A stretch of 64,000 bases of DNA from Delphinapterus leucas. Its lineage: Eukaryota; Chordata; Mammalia; Artiodactyla; Monodontidae. Below the pieces are notes generated by a model. It was not told where the DNA came from. It made no database searches and was given only the letters and a program-made list of their open reading frames with translations. Below are positions 1 to 12,235 of the stretch, piece by piece; the first letter of the stretch is position 1; each line of letters opens with the position of its first letter. The stretch covers positions 12,386,122 through 12,450,121 of the forward strand of contig NW_022097993.1 of assembly GCF_002288925.2 (NCBI RefSeq), written 5' to 3'. Both the position numbers and the translations under genes were made by a program.

Positions 1-515
1 ACAATTCAAAAAGACACATGCACCCCAATGTTCATTGCAGCACTATTTACAATAGCCAGGTCGTGGAAGCAACCTAAATGGCCAACAGCAGGTGAATGGA
101 TAAAGAAGATGTGGTACATATATACAATGGAATATTACTCAGCCATAAAAAGGAATGAAATTGGGTCATTTGTAGAGATGTGGATGAATCTAAAGACTGT
201 CATACAGAGTGAAGTAAGTCAGAAAGAGAAAAACAAATATTGCATATTAACACATATATGTGGAACCTAGAAAAAATGGTACAGATGAACCAGTTTGCAG
301 GGCAGAAATTGAGACACAGATGTAGAGAGCTAACGTATGGACACCAAGAGGGGAAAGTGGTGGGGGGATGGTGGTGGTGGTGGGATGAATCGGGAGATTG
401 GGATTGACATGTATACACTGATGTGTATAAAATGGATGACAAATAAGAACCTACTGTATAAAAAAATAAATAAAATAAGATTCAAAAATTCAAAAAAAAT
501 AAAAATAAAAACAAG
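1..515 (+). mobile_element. L1 LINE, 3' end (ORF2 tail plus 3' UTR), cut by window edge
   Basis: The first 270 bases encode the C-terminal end of an L1 ORF2 protein, with the typical words FIAALFTIARSW, EWIKKMW, YTMEYYSAIKRNEI and VIQSEVSQKEKNKY, and a stop at 268-270. The 3' UTR follows. It includes a purine-rich, G-rich stretch at about 345-392 and then an A/T tail from about 459, ending in A-rich sequence. This 3' UTR ends shortly after the CCTACTGTAT motif and differs from the other L1 ends in the window, so it is a separate subfamily. The 5' part lies outside the window, so its full length and TSD cannot be judged. Confidence 0.9.
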
Positions 516-1908
516 AAGAACCGAGAATGCCATGATATTAATATCAGGTTTGACCTGTTGTAAAATTTGCCTTACCTGGAAGGGTAAATCAATAGCAGCA
601 CTGCTGGGAGAGATGCTTCATTATACACAAGGAATTTGACAAGAGTATTTTTTCTGAGCAAGAGCAGTAGTAGACATGCATTGCTGGCAGCAGATACGTT
701 TATATTATGTCTCTTCTAAAATGTACTAAGTGTAAACCCTTTTCATCCTTTTCTAAACATTTTCTAAAGTACTTGCATTCTCTAACTTTCAAAAATCTAC
801 TTCATTTCCTTTCAAGGCACTTATAGCACTTAGGGTTAATTTTTCAGCAAATGACAATCCTTAATGACCCACTTTCTAAATGAAAAGTTGAAAAAAAAAC
901 TCACAAGAAATCCTCAAAGTACAAAAGCAACGACACTTCTAAAGTAAGCTGCCATTCACCTCCAGGGTATCCTTAATACTCACAGATCTCCTTGGTGGAT
1001 GGACTTAACAACTGTGCTTTAATCTGCTTAAGGTCTGGTACTTATATCTTTCACTGTTCCTTTTGTTAAGAGGAGATAAGCTTATGGAGACAGTGCTGTC
1101 CCTGCAAATGTAAATTAAGGAGTTACTAATCAAAAGAAGAAATTAAAGAAGAGACGTGACATTAGCAATGGTTTTAATAATGGTTCTGGGTCCCATTCTA
1201 AGTCAGAGATTGAGTGTCAGGGAAGAGAAATAAGAAAACCTTAAACTCTCCATTCCAGTATAGACACCAGGAGGTGGGGAGATGAGGAGGGTGAAAGAGA
1301 CAGCTGCTCCTCTGGCCTCGGCCCAGCCCCGGCCAGAGCAGGGTGCCTTCGAACACAGCTCCTGCCCTTTCTTAGACCCATCTTCCCTCTCACATCTGTG
1401 CCCAGCACAGTCTTGCCTTTGATCATTGCTTCCTTTATTCTCATACTGTTTCCAGTCTGATTAATATCTGTTGAGTGAAAATGTTTTATACAGTGGAAAA
1501 CACTCCCATTGGCAAAAAGCAAAATCACATTATTTACATTAAAGGATGCAGAACGGTTTTATAAATATGAGTGTACTTTTTAAATAAATTTAATTAACAT
1601 TTTAACAAGTCAATATTTTATTTTAAAAATCATATGAATAGTCATACTTAAGTAATTGAGTCACATTAAAATCAAAACATCATAATGCTCTAAAATGTGT
1701 TGTTCAGAATTTCTTATTGTTCTGTGCCCCATTCCAAACTTAAAAATAAATCATCAGAGAAACAAGCTTTACCAGCTCCTTTTAACATATGGAATTTTCA
1801 GTGGTAACTGAAATAAATCTAAATAGGAAATAAGTAAATAGGGACATTTAAATAGGAAAAAAAAAAACCCAGAAAGCTATGGAAATGAAGTGCTGAAACA
1901 GAAGGTAC
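516..1908. other. No recognisable feature (AT-rich unique sequence)
   Basis: I see no gene, RNA or known repeat here. The stretch is mostly AT-rich, especially 1555-1680. A slightly GC-richer patch at 1255-1400 gives a 95-codon minus-strand open frame (1241-1528) with no family resemblance and no splice or promoter context that would support a gene. Confidence 0.6.
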
Positions 1909-1918
1909 AAAAGTCCTT

Positions 1919-2264
1919 TAGGGACTTCCCTTGTGGCACAGTGGTTAGAAATCCGCCTGCCAATGAAAGGGACACGGGTTGGAGCCCTGGTCCAGGAAGA
2001 TCCCACATGCCGCAGAGCAACTAAGTTCATGCACCACAACTACTGAGCCTGTGCGCCAGAGCCCGCGAGCCACAACTACTGAGCCCACATGCCACAACTA
2101 CTGAAGCCCACGCACTCTAGGGCCCATGCTCTGCAACAAAAGAGACCACACAATGAGAAGCCCATGCACCACACCAAAGAGTAGCCCCGCTCACTGCAAC
2201 TAGAGAAAGCCCACGTGCAGCAACGAAGACCCAATGCAGCCAAAACTTAATTAATTAATTTTTA
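1919..2264 (+). mobile_element. CHR-1-like SINE (tRNA-derived, long form)
   Basis: The head is tRNA-related: GGGACTTCCC, then the A-box-like TGGCACAGTGG and a decayed B box (GGTTGGAGCCC). The body carries repeated CCACAACTACTGA motifs, and the tail is (TTAA)n at 2248-2262. The direct repeat AAAAGTCCTT at 1909-1918 and 2265-2274 is a TSD. The length of about 345 bp and the GAAGACCCAATGCAGCC end match the longer CHR SINEs of cetaceans and their relatives. It was mobilised in trans by L1 and encodes no protein. Confidence 0.85.
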
Positions 2265-2276
2265 AAAAGTCCTTCT

Positions 2277-2610
2277 TTAGGAACATTGTGCTGTTTCCAG
2301 TAATTCCCAAGTCTGTGCAACTTTGGGTTTTAAAAAATAATGTCAGCTCCTTGGTACAAAGGAATAATCCACTTTGACAAATAGTACAAGTGATTTGAAT
2401 ATAGCACACTCCACTGATAACAGTTGAAGACAATTTGTTGGCAGGCAACAGGTGTGGCTATTAGGAACTCTACATATATTCAATCTACTTTCCTTTTTTT
2501 ACATACATGTATCAGAGTCTGAAACTAATTTTTATTTTAGTGGCATTAAGTTTTTAGATTTCACTTCCCTAGTGTTTATTAAATTCCCACTAAATGACCT
2601 GGATTTTGCT
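2277..2610. other. No recognisable feature
   Basis: AT-rich sequence between the CHR-1 SINE and a small DNA transposon. No gene or repeat was recognised. Confidence 0.5.
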
Positions 2611-2773
2611 CTACTGTCCAATAGGATAGCTACTAGCCACATGTGGCCATTTAAACTTAAATTTAAATTATTTAAGCCTATTAGCCCATTAGCCACACGT
2701 GGCCTGTGGCTACTTTACTGAACAGCAACTATAGAACACTGCCATCATCATAGACAGTTCTATTGGACAACGC
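2611..2773 (+). mobile_element. Short non-autonomous hAT-type DNA transposon
   Basis: Perfect 10-bp terminal inverted repeats, TGTCCAATAG (2615-2624) and CTATTGGACA (2760-2769), enclose about 140 bp. Inside are internal motifs such as TAGCCACATGTGGCC and GCCACACGTGGCCTGTGGC and an AT-rich centre. This is the layout of small mammalian hAT-Charlie derivatives (MER3 or a relative). It has no coding capacity, and the exact family is uncertain. Confidence 0.6.
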
Positions 2774-2934
2774 ATCCCTCCAGTCTTGCTATTCAAAACG
2801 AGATCCAAGTTTCAGTCACATCAGCGTAACATGGGTGTATGCTAAACTCTTGTTACAATTGTTAAAACAAGATATGAGGTGACTTGTATTCACACTGAAG
2901 TTTCAGACATAATGCTTTTACATGGGGAATTGTG

Positions 2935-3050
2935 TTAAAATGCAGATTCTGATTCAGAAATTCTGGAATACGGCCCAAGACTCTGCATTTCTAACAAGCT
3001 CCCAGATGACATCAGTGCTGTCTGTCCATGAACCACACTTTGAGTAGCAA
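2935..3050 (+). mobile_element. MER5-like hAT fragment
   Basis: The motifs CAGATTCTGATTCAG, GCATTTCTAACAAGCTCCCAG and the terminal CCACACTTTGAG match the 3' half of MER5-type elements. The 5' inverted repeat is missing or decayed. It is an old, non-coding fragment. Confidence 0.7.
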
Positions 3051-6000
3051 GGATCTAGAGGAAATGAAAATAATGTAAGAATAGGCTTTTGACCTCAGAA
3101 AACATACCTTCTTTGAAAAGGATAAGATTTAAACATATTAGCCATTGCTACAATAAAGAATCTGGAAGGGATTATTGATTTGGAAGATGATATTACGAAA
3201 CTAGTTTTATAAGTAGTGGCCACACCTTGCTGTTTTTTCACCATTGTGATAATCATTAGTTAGTACAAACCATAAAACAGAAGCACAAAAAGTATTATGG
3301 TGAACACTCAGTCTGTGAAAATAGATCATTTTTCTGAGCAAGAAATGAAGAGACAGAAACAAGGAAAAATTCAAAGGTCCCATTTTAGGAAATGCCCACA
3401 ATTAAGATTGACAGGAGTGGCCGAATACTGCAGAGCTTCAGAAGGTAAAGAAGCAGAGTTAGTCAGTAGACCACCGTTTACAAAGAATGAAATCTCAAAC
3501 TACTAGTATTTTAAGCTTGAAACTCAATAGCTTTCTAAAAAAAAGAATAAAAATACAAAATATATTGATACTTTCCAGGAACGCAAACTACGATTGAAAT
3601 ATAGACAAGTGGAGAGGTCTCTCCCAACTACCACTCTTGGATTTCCAAACTTCATTTGGAAAACCATCCAAATAATGGGGCTGCCACAAGTAATATCTAC
3701 AGCCGCCTTCCTGGAGAAAGTGCAGAAATCCTGATGTTTTACAAAATTTTCTTGTACAAATTCTGCTACATTGAAAGTGTTTAGGTATTTAAATTGAAAC
3801 TACCTGACTCATGAGGCCCATATGTCAAGAACAGCTAGAACAAAGTGGGATTTGGAGGAAGGGAAAACTATAGGGTAAAAAAAAAATTTTTCAGTGCATC
3901 TTCATAAGTAAACACAGAGCTGAGACCATCCTGTTGCCTAAGATACTTCTGCTAATTTGAGATGCTTCTCAAGTAGTAGCCTGGACACCTGGAAGAAGAT
4001 GTGGCTCTAGTATGACATCATGATCATGAGCACCATCACCACCATTATCATCACCATCACTAACTCTGCCCCAGAAGATGTGCTAATCTTGATTGTGGAT
4101 TATTTCATGGTTCTGAAGGAGCAACAGATTGAGAAGCTGCTCTATTCCTATTTTCATGGCACGCTTTGACTCCAATCATTAAAGCCTCTATGTGAATAAA
4201 AGAATAAATATTTAAGAGACAAAATTCTAACTTTGGTTTGTTTTGATTCATTGAGTATAGTAAAACCAAATAGTACAATCTAATTAATGTTGTGATTTGA
4301 CCTGTAATGAAACAAAAATGATTAAAATATTAATATTTTCATCTCATTACCATTTCCAGCCTCATGCTACTAAAAAGGGAAAACTGTTTCAGAAGAGTGA
4401 TTTAAGGGTATGAAATGTTTGATCCCCTGAAGTAGATTTTAGTTAATGTTATTCAAAAGATAAGTAGAAGAATTAAGCAAATGTGTTAGAATAAATGAAA
4501 ACACTCCTTTTTTGGAAATACTTCTTTGAGAATCTCTCATGGAGAAAGTTTGTTTTGTAAAAAATATTATTGAATTATTTAACTTTAAAAAGTCTTTGAG
4601 ACTTTTTTCCTAATAATTTCATCTTCCTCTTATGTAATGGACTTAAAACAATTAAATAGCAACACTGTGATTCTGCCTGCTGGGCTAATCTCACCACCAA
4701 TAGCAGAAGCTTCTTTGAAGTAGAGCTTTGTATAATAAGCAGAAGAAAATAAAAATGTAAGAGTGAGAGTATTTGAACAATATTCATCAAGAAGTTGATT
4801 TTTCTTTTCTTTTCTGGAAGCAAGAAGAGTTATATAATCCAGCCATCACCAAAGACAGCAGTTACTCCAAGGAATTCAAAGAGAATTGCATAGAGAAATC
4901 CCATAGACTCTGCTCTGTATAAATTTGTGCAATGGAAATAGATGAGGAAATAGCAAAATTGGGAATTCTGGATAGACGGTTGATGGATTCAGAATAGTTA
5001 AAGAAAAAGAATCTATTTAATGATGGCTTTGAACAATAAGAGACAAAAAACTGAGAATCAAAACTAGCTTTGGTTTCAGGGAATGACCCATCCAAGATGG
5101 GGCTCAGAAGTCAATATTGTGGAACAAAACCAGAAAGACTCAGACCCAAACATAACCAAAGAAGAAGTTTAGAACAAAGACAGAGATAACAAAAGAAGCT
5201 CCCTTAATTCATCAGTCTTCCACCTCTTAGATTCTCAGTAGAATAACCAAAGAAATAAAAGGAAATGGGGACAAATATCTATCATCACAAGAAGTTTATA
5301 AAAATAAGAAAGATGTTATACACAGGCAGAAACTTCGGGAATCTCCACTGTAATGACTTTTGACAAGACCATATGAAGACAAGGGACATGCTGAGGGGTA
5401 GCAATTCAAAGACAAAGCCAGCCTGGGGGGGAAGTGTGTGAGAACTTAAGCAGAACCCTAATTCAGAGTGACAGGTCAGGCATTGAGTGGCAGATTACAA
5501 CCTCAGAAGAGACTTTGGAATATGTAATAAATGTTGGCACACAAAGCAGTATGCTCCAGCAGTCCTTCCAAGCTTGTATTTGGTGTGGGGAAATGGCCTG
5601 TCACACGGGGCATGGAAGTACCTCAACATGGTGGTGAGAATTTGACATTGCTAGAGTTAATTTTGGACAACCACTGCCAACACTTGAAAATCTCACACGA
5701 ATGAAACTCTCTACCTTACAAATGTCTCTGCTGGTAGCATTCTTCCTCTCCTTAAAGACAATTTCAATGCTAATATGCAAAAATAAATAAATAAATAAAC
5801 ATACATACTGTGTCTCTGAATCCAAAAGTTTTAAATGGGGTTCCATATAATCTCAGTAAGAACTCTTTCACTTCTAAATAGTAAATAAACCCATATTTTC
5901 TGTAAGGATGAACACACAGAAAAATAAAACCTGTTTTAACACATTAAGCACTAAACATGTTTAAATTTGTTTATAAGCATGCATACCTATCTGAAATATC

Positions 6001-6708
6001 AGAGCTCATTTCCACCTATGAATCAGACTTCTTGAGAGAAACAGAAACCTTTGAAAGCCTCTTATTTTTATTGTTCATGAAATTTGAAGGGGCAGTACAT
6101 AAAACAGAACAGTCTGAGATAAGGAGAAGTTGCTTCCAGATGGAAATTATGTTTTTGAATATTAATCAGTGGAGGTGGTGAGCAGCAGACTGCTTGCCAC
6201 AGAAGTAAAATATGCCCTAGCCTACCCCAAAAAATATTTACAGAGCATAGAAGAAAATAGCCAAGGGACCAATTTGGTAAGTGAAAAGATAATGAGAAGA
6301 TGGAAAATTGATCCAGGATTTCCCCTATGTTCATAATAAAAATTCCAAAGCAGTGATTTGATGGAGAAAAGCTATCTGCAGAAGATGGAGGGAGAAGCAG
6401 CAAAGAAAATAAAAATGAAAATAAGTTCACTGAGCTGAAGGGAGCTGAGATCGTAAATCAAAAATTGTACCTGGATACTAGACAAAATTAATGTGAACTA
6501 AAAGACAAAAACAGGTCTTGGTAAGTATAAGAATAAAGAAAAAAGAAAAAAACTAAAACCATCCTGGCAGAAAACTGAGCAACAGCCAAAAAAAGAAAAC
6601 CATCTCAATGTCATAATTCTCCTTCACAATTCTATATTTCAAAAGCAAACTGTTCAACATCCATAATGTTAAGATGACTATTGATTTGGACTCAAGAAAT
6701 CTGTGCCC
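3051..6708. other. Repeat-poor unique sequence with small simple repeats
   Basis: No gene or clear transposon is visible in this 3.7-kb stretch. It contains an ATC/ACC-rich trinucleotide run at about 4028-4062 and an (AAAT)n run at about 5782-5801. Open frames of up to 120 codons (for example 6068-6430 on the minus strand) are low-complexity Ser/Leu/Phe translations of purine-rich DNA and look non-coding. Confidence 0.5.
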
Positions 6709-7247
6709 ACATATATACAATGGAATATTACTCAGCCTTAAAAAGAAATGAAATTGAGCTATTTGTAATGAGATGGATAGACCTAGAGTCTGTCATACAG
6801 AGTGAAGTAAGTCAGAAAGAAAAAGACAAGTACCGTATGCTAACACATATATATGGAATTTAAGGAAAAAAAAATGTCATGAAGAAGCTAGGGTTAAGAC
6901 AGGAATAAAGACGCAGACCTACTGGAGAACGGACTTGAGGATATGGGGAGGGGGAAGGGCGAGCTTTGACAGGGCGAGAGAGAGCCATGGACATATACAC
7001 CCTAACAAACGTAGTAAGGTAGATAGCTAGGGGGAAGCAGCCGCAAGGCACAGGGATATTAGCTCGGTGCTTTGTGACAGCCTGGAGGGGTGAGATAGGG
7101 AGAGTGGGAGGGAGGGAGACGCAAGAGGGAAGAGATATGGGGACATATGTATATGTATAACTGATTCACTTTGTTATAAAGCAGAAACTAACACACCATT
7201 GTAAAGCAATTATACCCCAATAAAGATGTTTAAAAAAAATAAATAAA
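6709..7247 (+). mobile_element. 5'-truncated L1, 3' end only
   Basis: The element starts abruptly inside ORF2 at the codons for YTMEYYSALKRNEIELF and runs through the ORF2 stop (6861-6863). It continues through a G-rich 3' UTR segment (about 6936-7140) and CAGAAACTAACACACCATTG to CAATAAAGATGTT and an A-rich tail ending near 7247. Severe 5' truncation is the usual outcome of L1 target-primed reverse transcription. I could not identify a TSD. It shares its 3' UTR type with the U6-linked L1 and the 29.8-kb L1. Confidence 0.9.
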
Positions 7248-8659
7248 GGCAACCTTATCCAACAGATATATGTCATAATCAAGGGACAGGGAAGATACAC
7301 CCACAATAAAATCTCGCACTGAAAGCAGAATGCCGGAAATTCCTGTGTCAGAAGCTACTTTTCACACTAACAGGGCACAGAAGAAGCAGTCCTAATATCA
7401 GTAGATCACTCTGCCATTTTTGGAATTTGACTGCCTGCAGGAACAAGTCATTGGGGCACTGCTACCAGGCAGAGAAGTGGTGACAGCAGGGGGCGCACTG
7501 CTACCAGGCAGAGAAGTAGTGACAGCAGGAGGTGCGTGGGTGAGTAGAGGGGGCTGGTAAAACACTCCCTTGAGGAAGCCCGGCTGCCCCGTGAAACCAG
7601 GTATCTGGTGTTGGGACAGGCTGAGGTGAAGAAACATGAAAATAAGGTTGAAAAGCTCCAAAAATAGGAGGGTCACCATGTTCTGAGAGGCAGAACTTGG
7701 TAAGGCACCTGCTTTCATACCCACACATAGACACGAGTGGCAGTTATCTCATGTCGAGACAATTTTTCAGTACTGATCAGTTTTCAAATAGAAATTCTTG
7801 GGCTTAGAGTAAACTCACAAATCAAGATCTGCTTGTTATGAATAGAGCCATGAGCTAATTTCAAAGTAAAATAATATTTTCCTCTAGAGTCTTCTGATGG
7901 GCATAAAGCAAGTTTTCTCCCATGAACATTTTTACTCTTATAACCTCTGCTTTCCTTAGTCACTTGAATTATGACATGAATTTCATCATAGGGTTCTCCC
8001 TTTCAGTCTTAATGGCAGCTTTACAATGGAATCTTCTTATTCCTCATTATGATTCATTAACTTAGCATTTTATAAACCTCATTAATTTGGAGTTCAAGGA
8101 AGAAAAAAAATAGCAACTCCCAGTAAATAAAGAATTCATCATATCTGATAATTCACTTTAACCACCAAAGAGCCTGACACTGGGCCAGCCTTCTTTCTCC
8201 AAGAAAAGAACTTATGGAAAAATCAAGTAAATTGTTGATGGGAATGTGGAGGTCGGGGGTCATTAAGGATAGTTTTAACTCTCACTCTCACTTTGGCACA
8301 TTTATGCTGTGAACACTTGACTACCATCGAATAAGTTTATCAGTAAACTGTGATGACACCATGATGGCACCAGGTCAGGACCATTTCACAGCTATGCCTG
8401 AGCCCCAAACAGCTCTGGAAGTTAGCAGCTGAATATATTCAGGCACATGGAGGACCCTGAAATAGTTACCCATAAACTGCCTGTAGCCAGTGTCTTCCAA
8501 CTACACCTTTCCTGATGCTGGGACAATGTTGCTGAGTAAAATAGATGGTACAGAGACTGCCAGCTATTCTACAAAAAGCTTTTTTTTCCCACCTTCCTGG
8601 GAATGTAACTGAGCAGGACCCTATGGGGCCACCCCAGGACAGACCCGCCCCCCCCACCA
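7248..8659. other. Unique sequence with a 39-bp tandem duplication
   Basis: No gene is recognised. The only internal structure is the two-copy 39-bp tandem repeat at 7456-7533 (separate entry). The 108-codon minus-strand frame at 7398-7724 is made repetitive by that duplication. Confidence 0.5.
7456..7533. repeat. 39-bp tandem duplication, two copies
   Basis: The unit starting GCACTGCTACCAGGCAGAG occurs at 7456-7494 and again at 7495-7533, with only a few differences (for example AAGTGG versus AAGTAG). The 39-bp period equals 13 codons, so the minus-strand translation shows a repeated APPAVTTSLPGSS. That is a by-product of the repeat and not evidence of a protein. Confidence 0.85.
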
Positions 8660-9223
8660 TGTCCTCTGCCAGCCTTCAGTGTATAGAAAAACTTTAGTCA
8701 AAGAATAAGTTTAACCAGAGAAGTGAGAAGATTAAGAAAGGAAAACAGTCAAGCAAGACAAAATAATAATTGTTTAGCCATTAAACAATGTCAAGGACCT
8801 TTAGTTTCTACTCAAGGGCTATAGATAATATTCTGAGCCATGTCCTTGAGCTGTTTTGTGGATGCTGAAATCCCACCAGGTGGGAGAAGTTAACTGCATG
8901 CTGCCCACAAACACGTAGACCCCAGACAGGTTGGAACCAGAAGGTTGATGATGTTGACTCCCAATTACCTCCCCACCAGCCAATCAGAAGAATGTCCACG
9001 AGCTGATCACACATCCCACAACCCCACTTCCTGAAAGCCAGTGGGGGCTTTCAAACCCCTTCCTGAAAGCCATCAGGGAGTTCAGGCCTTTTTGAGCACT
9101 AGATGCCTAGACCCCTTGCTTGGCACCTGTAATAAACACTGCACTTTCCTTCACCACGACCCAGTGTCAGCAGATTGGCTTTAATGCACTCGGACAAGTG
9201 GACCCGAGTTTGGTTCAGTAACA
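8660..9223 (+). mobile_element. Solitary LTR of an old endogenous retrovirus (probably ERV1-class)
   Basis: The segment has the layout of a retroviral LTR: a CCAAT box at 8980-8984 in a GC-richer U3, an AATAAA polyadenylation signal at 9131-9136, and a U5-like end (CACTTTCCTTCACCACGACC, GTTTGGTTCAGTAACA) closing with CA near 9223. No internal gag/pol/env sequence or second LTR follows, so it looks like a solo LTR. The 5' boundary is uncertain and I could not find the short flanking duplication. The class assignment is tentative. Confidence 0.55.
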
Positions 9224-9279
9224 GAAACACATTACACCATACATTCCTGGCTTCTCCCCTGTCATTAGGTATGGTCATT

Positions 9280-9370
9280 ATGTTGTTATTATATATTACA
9301 TTGTATTATATTGTACTGTATTGTATTATATTACATTATATTTTATGTTATGTTGTTATATTTATGATTG
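9280..9370. repeat. AT-rich low-complexity repeat (TATTAYATTGTAT-type)
   Basis: Imperfect repeats of TTATATTACA, TTGTATTATA and similar words run from about 9280 to 9370. Read in frame they give a Tyr/Ile/Leu-rich peptide inside a 156-codon frame (9175-9645). That frame spans LTR, simple repeat and a second LTR, so it is not a gene. Confidence 0.8.
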
Positions 9371-9389
9371 TATCTGTGTGTTTGTTTTT

Positions 9390-9738
9390 ATTTAGGTATG
9401 ATACAGTTTTCACCAATAAAATGTACCTAGAAGTGGTAGGCACCATTTCTAGGACTGGATCATTAAAACCTCCCATCCTTGTTCTTCCCTGTTATCTTCT
9501 ACTTTCTCTTGTATGGAGTGGACCTGATCCCAAAGCGGCCTCTGCAGATATGTTGCCAATGGAAACATATCCTCCCACTGGGTTCCTGCATGACAGGTTG
9601 GAAGAAGGTCACCCTGCCAACCTCTTTATCTCCTTCACCTCATGACCTCTCAACAGGAAGAGGAAGGTATCTATTGTGTTTGAGCCACAGTAAATTAAGG
9701 AGCCCTTTCCTACAGCAGCTAGCATACTGTACCTAATA
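9390..9738 (+). mobile_element. MLT1-like LTR (ERVL-MaLR), decayed
   Basis: CACCAATAAAATG, AGAAGTGG, ATTAAAACCTCCCATCC and the terminal CTACAGCAGCTAGCATACTG resemble the MLT1 LTR consensus, in which CCAATGGGATGTGAG, AAAACCTCCC and TACAGCAGCTAGC occur in this order. It is highly diverged with no clear TSD. Confidence 0.6.
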
Positions 9739-9739
9739 T

Positions 9740-12220
9740 GGAGAATACTACAATTTGAGAAGCTGATGTTTCAAGCCACTGATATTTATTTATTTGCTTG
9801 TTTGTTTTAATTTACCATAGTATAAACTATTTCATCTAAACTAGCCAAGTAAGCACAGGAAATATAGGTTCACTTTATCATTTTACGAATTGGCAAGGTC
9901 TGTAGTAAAGGATAAAACTACTGAATATAACCTATTGGGCAAAGAGTAACATAGTTGACCGAAAAACAAGTCTGTATAGAGACAAGGGGAAAGGACTTTA
10001 GACGTTTATGAACTTTTACATGAGTCCACACATGACACACACAGAATGCAGGAGTTATGAGGGACAACATTAGTCATCTATTTTAATTTCACATTTCAGG
10101 CCCCAAAAAGACCTTACAAAAAAGAAACACTACTGCATTTGTGGGGTAAAGAGAAAAAAAATAGTTTTTACTAGAAAAAATATTTTTTTTAAAGAAGGAA
10201 ATTAACAGTGAGGAATTGAAATCTGTTCTTTACTCAATAAAATCACTGGCCCTATAGAAGATATTATCTATTCATAGTAGGTAATATGTTTAATATACAA
10301 CCATAAAATGCCACAAAGAGCTGGACATTATTCAAAGTAGAAAGATAAATATTCTCCTTTAGGTCTACATATAAATAAAATAGGCTGTTACCTGAAGTTC
10401 TGGGTTCTAAATATAATCTGGCTATTAAAGGAAGTAAAGACACTTCAAACAGGAACCAAATAATCAAAAATAATCAAAGACTGAAGAATTCTTCATTTTG
10501 AAGATGGAAAAGGGTAGTAAGTAGAGAATAACCAAAAGGAATACAATCATGAAGGGAATTTTTAAAAGAAAATAGATTTGTTTGTGGAATTCTAAATTTA
10601 TTGACCTAGAGAAGTAGACAGAAAATTTAATATTAAATAAAATAGGCAATTACTTTTCAATATAGTAGGTTGTATATCCTGTAGCAAAAAGCATTGGTAG
10701 TATTTTGTGTGGGCAGGCCACTACATATTCACATTTGTAATTGATACATTCATAGAGAAAAATAGATGTCAGATATATATTCCTAATTGGGGGGCGGGAT
10801 TTTAGGTATATAAACCTAATCATGAATTATAATTATTTTTCCCCAGAAATTATTTTATGATACTAGTGGTACTTATAGAATATGGGAAGGGGAAAAATAC
10901 AATTTTTTACTCATGATGACATTTCTTATGTTTAATTTTTTTATAGCCACAGTAGTTTGCATCTTATTTACAACTATATTCATATATTTGTATATGCACA
11001 CATACACACTTGAACACAGACATACACGGATACATACATAAACATTTAAATCTGTATATATACACACATATGTATAGTCATGCTAACTAAGGGCATATTT
11101 CTGAAATTATTTCTTTTCATTAGAGAATATGCTAGGAAAGAGATATCACAGTTATTATTTAATTTTGGTCCCTGCAATTTTCTTCCTTCTTCAGTGAAGA
11201 CTAAATCAGTTATGCCTTGGTACATTTCCTTGTATTTCATTTCAATTACACAGGGAATCTCTTGGAGAGGGAACAATTTCTGTTTTACATTTTTTATTGC
11301 CACAGACTAACCTGTTATGACTTTACCAAATTCAACACTTGGCACTTTTTCTTCTTCTCTTAATTGTCCCTGTAGTCTCTTTTCCTGGTTATTATGGACC
11401 TTTTTTATCCCCAGGCAGATTTTTGAAAATCTTAAGTCAAAAATCAGGAGTTGCTGAATTTTCCAAGTCAGATTTGAAATGGGTCCTTTGGTATTGTTTA
11501 GACACAAGACACTGCAAATTCCTAGTAATAAACATGCTTTAATTTCCTGGAATTTTTTGTGCCGGGACAAGAATTTTTTAAAATAATGACATAGAAAGTG
11601 TAAATGCTATGTTATCTGTACTTACAAAATTTATATGTAGAAATTAACTCATGTATAGCCTTTCTCCTTGCTATGACAGAACATTTATTCTGTTGAGTGA
11701 AGAGAACATTTTTTAAAAAAGATAAATACACTTTTGTTGGCATTAAACTAGCTTATAGAGGACATTTTTATGGACCTTATTGAAATCAATGGCACCAGGT
11801 AAAAATCTGAAAATACTTTACTTAAAGAGGCCTGATGTAATGCATCAAATCCTTTCCACATAAAATGTAGTTGTTATTTTTGCTGAATAGTACTTATATC
11901 TGTTAGGCTACTTCTGGAAGAAACCAGAAAATAAGTCTATAATGGACAAAAAAGGTCACTTACTTAGCATAAACAGTTCTGCTACTTATTTGGAATTTAC
12001 AAAGCTCCTTCCTATTTTAACATCTGCTTGATGGTCCTTCCTTTCTCAAGGGAGTACTTTGAGGCTCATCTTAAATAAAATTCTCAATGTATTTAAATTT
12101 ATACCCCTCAGAATACACTGTGGAAAAAGATGATCTTTCCAGAAAACCAAAAATAACACTATCAACAGGGATTGCTTGTATGCGAAAGGTCCAGTTTACC
12201 TTTAGAAAACATACATGCTA
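9740..12220. other. Unique AT-rich sequence
   Basis: No gene or clear transposon is visible. A CA/TA-rich low-complexity patch lies at about 10978-11075. The overlapping small frames at 11046-11570 on both strands have no recognisable domain or supporting signals. Confidence 0.5.
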
Positions 12221-12235
12221 AAACCTATGTAATCG

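Noticed and set aside
4018..4062. CRISPR-like or satellite repeats
   Set aside because: This is a short ATC/ACC trinucleotide run without spacers. No CRISPR array occurs anywhere in the window.
6709..7247. TSD for the 6.7-kb L1
   Set aside because: No matching direct repeat could be found at the truncation point and the end of the A-rich tail. Small matches were at chance level.
7398..7724. Protein with a 13-residue repeat
   Set aside because: The repeat is just a 39-bp DNA tandem duplication, and nothing else supports coding.
9175..9645. 156-codon open frame as a gene
   Set aside because: It spans the end of an LTR, an AT-rich simple repeat and an MLT1-like LTR. The peptide is low-complexity in the middle.
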